A stretch of DNA of 8,821 nt from Sulfuricurvum sp. Lineage in GTDB: Bacteria; Campylobacterota; Campylobacteria; Campylobacterales; Sulfurimonadaceae. Of this stretch, positions 5,485 to 8,821 are shown piece after piece. A model generated the notes under the pieces. The model had not been told where the DNA came from and made no database searches. It saw nothing but the letters and a program-made list of their open reading frames with translations. A program made the translations under genes and the position numbers. The stretch lies in the NCBI GenBank assembly GCA_022729835.1, contig DZBC01000087.1, positions 1-8,821 of the forward strand, in the 5' to 3' direction. Each line of letters starts with the position of its first letter. Position 1 is the first letter of the stretch.

Positions 5485-6824
5485 TATTTTCCTCCTTTTA
5501 CGATGGTGAGGGCTTTGACGATACCCACCGCTTCTTTGAGCTGTATATCTTTATAGAGCATTTCAGGGGTGATGGTGGTCTGGTTGTTCTCTTGGGTACT
5601 TGAGAGTTCCTCTTCGTCTGCCACGGAATCGTCGAATTTTTCGAGCTCACCTTCGAGGTGCTTTTTGAGATCCGCTTCTTTGATTCTAAATTTGTTTTCG
5701 CGGGTGGTTACTTCGCCTGGCTCTACTTCGATATCGGGTGTTACGCCGACGGCTTGGATGGTGCGGCCGCTGGGCAGGTAGTAGCGGGCGATGGTGAGTT
5801 TGATCGCTTCTGTGTCGGTGATGGGCAAGATCACCTGTACGCTGCCCTTACCGAAGGTTTTTTGTCCTACCAACACAGCGCGTTTGTGATCTTGCAGTGC
5901 ACCGCTGACAATTTCTGAGGCACTTGCACTCCCTTCGTTGATCAGTACGACCAGCGGGGCGTCGGTGAGGGTGGTGGAAGATTTGGCTTTGAAGGTGCGG
6001 TTTTCCGCCTCATCGCGCCCTTTTTGAGAGACGATTTCTCCTTCGCTCACAAAAAGATCGACCAGATCGACTGCTTGATCAAGCAAGCCGCCTGGGTTGT
6101 TGCGCAAATCAAGGATGATTCCTTTGCGTGAAGGCATCTCTTTTTTGATCGCTTTGGCGACCTCTTCGGCGACCTTTTTGTCGAAGTTGGTGACGCGGAT
6201 ATAGAGCAGATCGTCGTCGATGTGTTTGGTGTAGACAGACTGAATCTTAATGATGTCGCGAATGATCTTGATCTCAAGCGGATCGCTTTCACCTTTGCGC
6301 ACGATGGTGAGCGTGATTGGGGTTTCTGGCTTACCGCGCATAAGGTTGACCGCATCGTCGATGTTCATGTTTAGTGATGATTGTGCGTCAATGCGCAAGA
6401 TGATATCGCCGGATTTTATACCTGCTTTGTCAGCGGGAGTGCCTTCGATAGGGGCGATGACCGTAAGGGCGCCATCGCGCATACCGACGGTGATGCCAAG
6501 ACCGCCGAACTCGCCGTTGGTCTGGATTTTGAGGTTGTCGAAGCTTTTGGTGTTGAGGTAACTGCTGTGGGCGTCGAGGTTGCTAAGCAAGCCTTGAAGC
6601 GCTTTTTCCATCATCTCTTCGATTGTGATCTCATCGACGTTGTATTGCTCGACGATGCCCAAAACCTTGGTGAATTTGGCAAGTGACTGAAGCCTTGAGG
6701 CTTCTACGGTAGGTTTTTCCGCTTCGGTGCTTTGCGGTGTGGCAAATAGTGAAGGGGCAAGGGTGAACAACATGACAGTCAGAGCGGTGGCAAAACCGGC
6801 GAATACGAATCGGGAATTTTTCAT
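5484..6824 (-). CDS. C-terminal processing serine protease (S41 family, CtpA-type)
   Basis: This periplasmic protease of the Ctp/Prc family has 446 residues. It has an N-terminal signal or anchor segment at about 6-28 (FVFAGFATALTVMLFTLAP), then a helical segment at about 44-90. A PDZ domain covers about 98-180 (GGLGITVGMRDGALTV, GTPADKAGIKSGD). The S41 core covers about 205-365. The likely Ser-Lys catalytic pair is Ser301 in GSASASE and Lys326 in TFGKGSVQ, 25 residues apart as in E. coli Prc; LDLRNNPGG at 238-246 is also characteristic. The 370-420 tail is acidic and rich in Glu, Ser and Gln. Such proteases trim C-termini of envelope proteins or cell-wall enzymes; the substrate here is unknown. 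It is the first gene of the operon. No good Shine-Dalgarno site precedes the ATG, and its last codons supply the ribosome site for purC. Confidence 0.93.
   Translation of the reverse strand: MKNSRFVFAGFATALTVMLFTLAPSLFATPQSTEAEKPTVEASRLQSLAKFTKVLGIVEQYNVDEITIEEMMEKALQGLLSNLDAHSSYLNTKSFDNLKIQTNGEFGGLGITVGMRDGALTVIAPIEGTPADKAGIKSGDIILRIDAQSSLNMNIDDAVNLMRGKPETPITLTIVRKGESDPLEIKIIRDIIKIQSVYTKHIDDDLLYIRVTNFDKKVAEEVAKAIKKEMPSRKGIILDLRNNPGGLLDQAVDLVDLFVSEGEIVSQKGRDEAENRTFKAKSSTTLTDAPLVVLINEGSASASEIVSGALQDHKRAVLVGQKTFGKGSVQVILPITDTEAIKLTIARYYLPSGRTIQAVGVTPDIEVEPGEVTTRENKFRIKEADLKKHLEGELEKFDDSVADEEELSSTQENNQTTITPEMLYKDIQLKEAVGIVKALTIVKGGK
5491..5498 (-). promoter_or_regulatory. Strong Shine-Dalgarno site for purC inside the protease gene
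   Basis: AAAGGAGG lies 6 nt before the purC ATG and is made from the last codons of the upstream protease, where Lys-Gly-Gly-Lys-stop is encoded AAA GGA GGA AAA TAA. It is the strongest ribosome site in the operon and suggests purC is translated at a higher rate than a purely coupled gene. Confidence 0.8.
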
Positions 6825-7001
6825 TGGATGTGTCTTTGGGTCTGGGTTGGGTATTACGGTTTTGTAAAAAATGCAAAATTATAGGTGAAACTCGATTAAA
6901 AGTTTATTTACTGCTGAAAGTGTGCGCAAGGATGTAATAAAAATGGAGGAAACTTGTAGTAATGTTACACGCAGAAACTATCAGAAAGTAAGGCGTGAAT
7001 C
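6825..7001. promoter_or_regulatory. Divergent control region between the protease operon and zwf
   Basis: This is the only intergenic stretch longer than 8 bp. It should hold promoters for both divergent units. The left half has a TATAAT facing the operon and a leader rich in C on the mRNA strand, with CCC runs at 6851-6849, 6846-6844 and 6840-6838. The right half is A+T-rich (6890-6965) and probably holds the zwf promoter, but I cannot assign its boxes. TGTAATAA at 6933-6940 and TAGTAA at 6957-6962 are possible -10 elements without a good -35. TAAGG at 6989-6993, 8 nt before the zwf ATG, is its likely ribosome site. No hairpin typical of a riboswitch or terminator is evident, and there is no purine-box repeat that I recognise. 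Confidence 0.6.
6878..6883 (-). promoter_or_regulatory. Putative -10 box of the protease-pur operon
   Basis: On the minus strand the sequence reads TATAAT, a perfect -10 hexamer, 53 nt before the protease ATG, implying a leader of about 45 nt. No TTGACA-like -35 is seen at 16-18 bp; the upstream DNA is A+T-rich with CTTTTAAT. Campylobacterota sigma-70 promoters commonly lack a -35 box and use T-rich DNA instead, so this is acceptable, but it is a single-hexamer call. Confidence 0.5.
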
Positions 7002-8465
7002 ATGAGTGAACAAAAAAATATTATCGATATTGTGATCTTCGGAGGGCATGGCGATCTGGCGTTTCGCAAACTGATGCCGGCGTTGTATCATATTGTCAAT
7101 GAGGGGTTTATCGGCGGCGAAAGCCGCATCATCTCCATGAGCCGACGCGCTATGAACCGTGAGGAGCATATAGTGCTCGTGCGGCAGAAGATGGATGAAT
7201 TTCTTCCACCAGAAGAGTATGACGCGGACAAGATGGACTATTTTTGTGAGCGGCTTGAGGTGCTTGCGGTAGATCTGCCTCAGAGTGACACCTACTCCAG
7301 ACTCAAGGCGATGCTAGATGAGGCACCGCAGCGCGAACGTCTCTACTACCTCTCTACTGCTCCCGATTTTTTTGGTGCGATCTGCCGTAATCTGAGTGCA
7401 AATGCGCTGGTTAGTCCAAATGCACGGGTCGTTTTAGAAAAACCGATCGGTCGTGACTTGGAGAGCTCCAGAGCAATCAACGTCGAGGTGCTTAGGTATT
7501 TCGAGGAGAAGCAGATTTACCGTATTGACCACTACCTTGGCAAAGAGACAGTCCAAAACATAATGGCCTTGCGTTTTTCCAACCGCTTTTTCATGCCGCT
7601 ATGGGATGCGAGCAATATTGACCATGTTCAGATCACTGTTAGCGAAGAGGTGGGTGTCGAGGGGCGCTGGGGCTACTACGACGACTACGGCGCCCTGCGT
7701 GACATGATTCAAAATCACCTGATGCAACTGGTGTGCTTGGTAGCGATGGAGCCGCCTTGCTCCCTTGATGCCGACGCGGTGCGCGATGAAAAGGTGAAGG
7801 TACTTCGCAGTTTGCGCCTGATGAACACCACGGATATCGAGACCAAAACGGTACGGGCACAATACAGTGCAGGCAGTATCGGCGGTAAGGCAGTGCCGGG
7901 ATACCGCGAAGGTGAAGGGGTGGCAGAGTCCAACACCGAGACTTTTGCGGCAATGCGTATTGATATCGACAACTGGCGCTGGAGCGGTGTTCCTTTTTAT
8001 CTGCGCAGTGGCAAGCGCATGAGTAAGCGTAACTCTGAAATCGTCATCAGCTTCAAAAATGTTCCCTACTCTATTTTTGCCAATAGGGGGCGTTGCATCA
8101 GCCAAAACAAGCTCGTTATCTCCCTGCAACCGAAAGAGTCCATCACCCTCAAGTTGATGAATAAGATCCCCGGTTTGACCGAGCAGATGCGCTTGCAGCC
8201 GGTGGAACTGGAGCTCAATGCCCCTATCGACGGAGCCAGAAAACCGCTGGCGTACGAGCGCTTGATGCTCGATGTGATCCGTAGCAATCCTACCCACTTT
8301 ATGCGTCTTGACGAGGTCGAGGCGGCGTGGAAGTGGGCGGACGTCATCTTAGAAGCGTGGGCCGAAAACGTGGTGCCGATGAAGAGTCATCCAGCCGGTA
8401 CCGATGGTCCTACTGCGGCCATTGCGATGATTGAGCGCGACGGAAGAAGTTGGCATGAAGAGTAA
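7002..8465 (+). CDS. zwf: Glucose-6-phosphate 1-dehydrogenase
   Basis: Zwf oxidises glucose 6-phosphate to 6-phosphogluconolactone with NAD(P)+, feeding the oxidative pentose phosphate or Entner-Doudoroff route in the cytoplasm. The protein has 487 residues, close to the E. coli length. The N-terminal Rossmann motif is IFGGHGDLAFRKL at 12-24, the substrate-binding signature is RIDHYLGKE at 174-182, and the catalytic His is probably His239 in RDMIQNHLMQ. EKPIG at 146-150 is conserved. His16 replaces the Thr/Ser/Lys usual at the position near the cofactor 2'-phosphate, while an Arg pair (48-49) that could bind the phosphate is kept. The ATG is supported by TAAGG 8 nt upstream. The stop lies inside pgl (11 bp overlap). 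From memory, H. pylori has zwf next to pgl in an edd-zwf-pgl-glk cluster. Confidence 0.97.
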   Translation: MSEQKNIIDIVIFGGHGDLAFRKLMPALYHIVNEGFIGGESRIISMSRRAMNREEHIVLVRQKMDEFLPPEEYDADKMDYFCERLEVLAVDLPQSDTYSRLKAMLDEAPQRERLYYLSTAPDFFGAICRNLSANALVSPNARVVLEKPIGRDLESSRAINVEVLRYFEEKQIYRIDHYLGKETVQNIMALRFSNRFFMPLWDASNIDHVQITVSEEVGVEGRWGYYDDYGALRDMIQNHLMQLVCLVAMEPPCSLDADAVRDEKVKVLRSLRLMNTTDIETKTVRAQYSAGSIGGKAVPGYREGEGVAESNTETFAAMRIDIDNWRWSGVPFYLRSGKRMSKRNSEIVISFKNVPYSIFANRGRCISQNKLVISLQPKESITLKLMNKIPGLTEQMRLQPVELELNAPIDGARKPLAYERLMLDVIRSNPTHFMRLDEVEAAWKWADVILEAWAENVVPMKSHPAGTDGPTAAIAMIERDGRSWHEE

Positions 8466-8821
8466 TGTCAGGTTGCATCTTTTTGAGCAGCGTGAATCCT
8501 TACATGTAACGCTTGCTGCGCGTGTCGCCGCTGTGCTTCGTGAGGCGATAGAGTTGCGCGGGGCGGCTTTTGTCGCCTTTTCGGGTGGTTCGACACCCAA
8601 GCCGATGCTAGAGCAGCTAAGCCGCATGGAGCTTGACTGGGAGAAGGTGACGGTAACGCTGGTGGATGAACGCTGGGTCGATCCGCACGATGCACAGAGC
8701 AACGAGCGTCTACTGCGCGACACCTTGCTGTGCCATGAGGCAAAGTCGGCTCGTTTTGTGCCACTTAAAAGCGAAGAAGCTACCCCCTATGAAGCCGAAG
8801 TGGCGTGTTGTGCGCGTCTTG
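8455..8821 (+). CDS. pgl: 6-phosphogluconolactonase, 5' part
   Basis: Pgl hydrolyses the lactone made by Zwf to 6-phosphogluconate. About 122 codons are present and the frame runs open off the window. Family marks are AFSGGSTP at 42-49 (sugar-phosphate binding) and TLVDERWVDP with the downstream SNERLL, typical of the DevB/SOL-type lactonase and the related glucosamine-6-phosphate deaminase fold. The neighbour zwf makes lactonase the clear choice. The ATG at 8455 lies inside the end of zwf. GGAAGAAG just upstream, with GGAAG at 8442-8446 and 8 nt spacing, is a good ribosome site. The first 16 residues include a palindrome copy read as LHV (16-18). Later genes of the Entner-Doudoroff or glucose cluster may follow outside the window. 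Confidence 0.93.
   Translation, partial: MKSNVRLHLFEQRESLHVTLAARVAAVLREAIELRGAAFVAFSGGSTPKPMLEQLSRMELDWEKVTVTLVDERWVDPHDAQSNERLLRDTLLCHEAKSARFVPLKSEEATPYEAEVACCARL
8500..8509. repeat. Iterated palindrome TTACATGTAA, copy 6 (in pgl)
   Basis: Perfect TTACATGTAA, 45 nt after the pgl start, read as Leu-His-Val. It lies about 4.4 kb from copy 5; the intervening ctpA, purC, purS and zwf genes have none. Confidence 0.8.

Noticed and set aside
624..8217. GAGCTC also appears more often than expected (about six copies)
   Set aside because: It mostly arises from the common Glu-Leu pair GAG CTC in genes with this codon use and has no shared flanks, unlike TACATGTA.
7599..8297. 232-codon open frame on the minus strand inside zwf
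   Set aside because: It is antisense to a full-length, motif-complete zwf, has no ribosome site or family resemblance, and long mirror frames are common opposite G+C-rich genes.
1..8821. CRISPR arrays, insertion sequences, tRNA or rRNA genes, phage genes
   Set aside because: I found no spaced direct repeats, inverted-repeat ends, cloverleaf sequence or mobile-element proteins; the region reads as core chromosome.

Overview
The window looks like a compact chromosomal segment from a member of the Campylobacterota (formerly Epsilonproteobacteria). By eye it is about half G+C, which is higher than Campylobacter or Helicobacter and closer to some free-living relatives. The main reason for this placement is the minus-strand gene order ctp protease, purC, purS, purQ, SH3-type membrane protein, plsC, crcB. 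From memory this matches the C. jejuni Cj0511 to Cj0517 block, and the zwf-pgl pair matches part of the H. pylori Entner-Doudoroff cluster. No transposon, phage, CRISPR, tRNA or rRNA sequence is visible.

Layout: (1) On the plus strand, positions 3-1743 hold the 3' end of hldE (LPS heptose activation), a YfaZ-like outer-membrane barrel and a short stand-alone ABC ATPase. All three overlap and so are probably translationally coupled. (2) On the minus strand, 1715-6824 is one seven-gene operon read from right to left: ctpA-type protease, purC, purS, purQ, a membrane protein with a C-terminal SH3-like domain, plsC and crcB/fluC. Its only internal non-coding DNA is 8 bp. Its tail overlaps the tail of the ABC gene by 29 bp, leaving no room for a terminator between them. 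(3) Positions 6825-7001 are the only real intergenic region, a divergent control region with a TATAAT box facing the operon. (4) On the plus strand, 7002 to the end holds zwf and the start of pgl, the first two steps of glucose-6-phosphate oxidation, with an 11-bp overlap.

About 98 percent of the window is coding. The minus-strand operon joins periplasmic proteolysis, three steps of purine synthesis, phosphatidic acid synthesis and fluoride export. These are not one pathway, so the grouping is probably conserved, growth-linked co-transcription.

The signal the genes do not explain is an iterated palindrome. TACATGTA, usually within TTACATGTAA, occurs six times, at 198, 1162, 1900, 2609, 4114 and 8500 (starts of the 10-bp sites). 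About 0.1 copy would be expected by chance. Every ACATGT in the window sits inside this longer palindrome. All copies lie inside genes of unrelated function, and five of the six are read in the same codon phase, as Leu/Ile-His-Val. This resembles the highly iterated palindromes of cyanobacteria (HIP1) or DNA-uptake sequences, and is the best candidate here for something undescribed.
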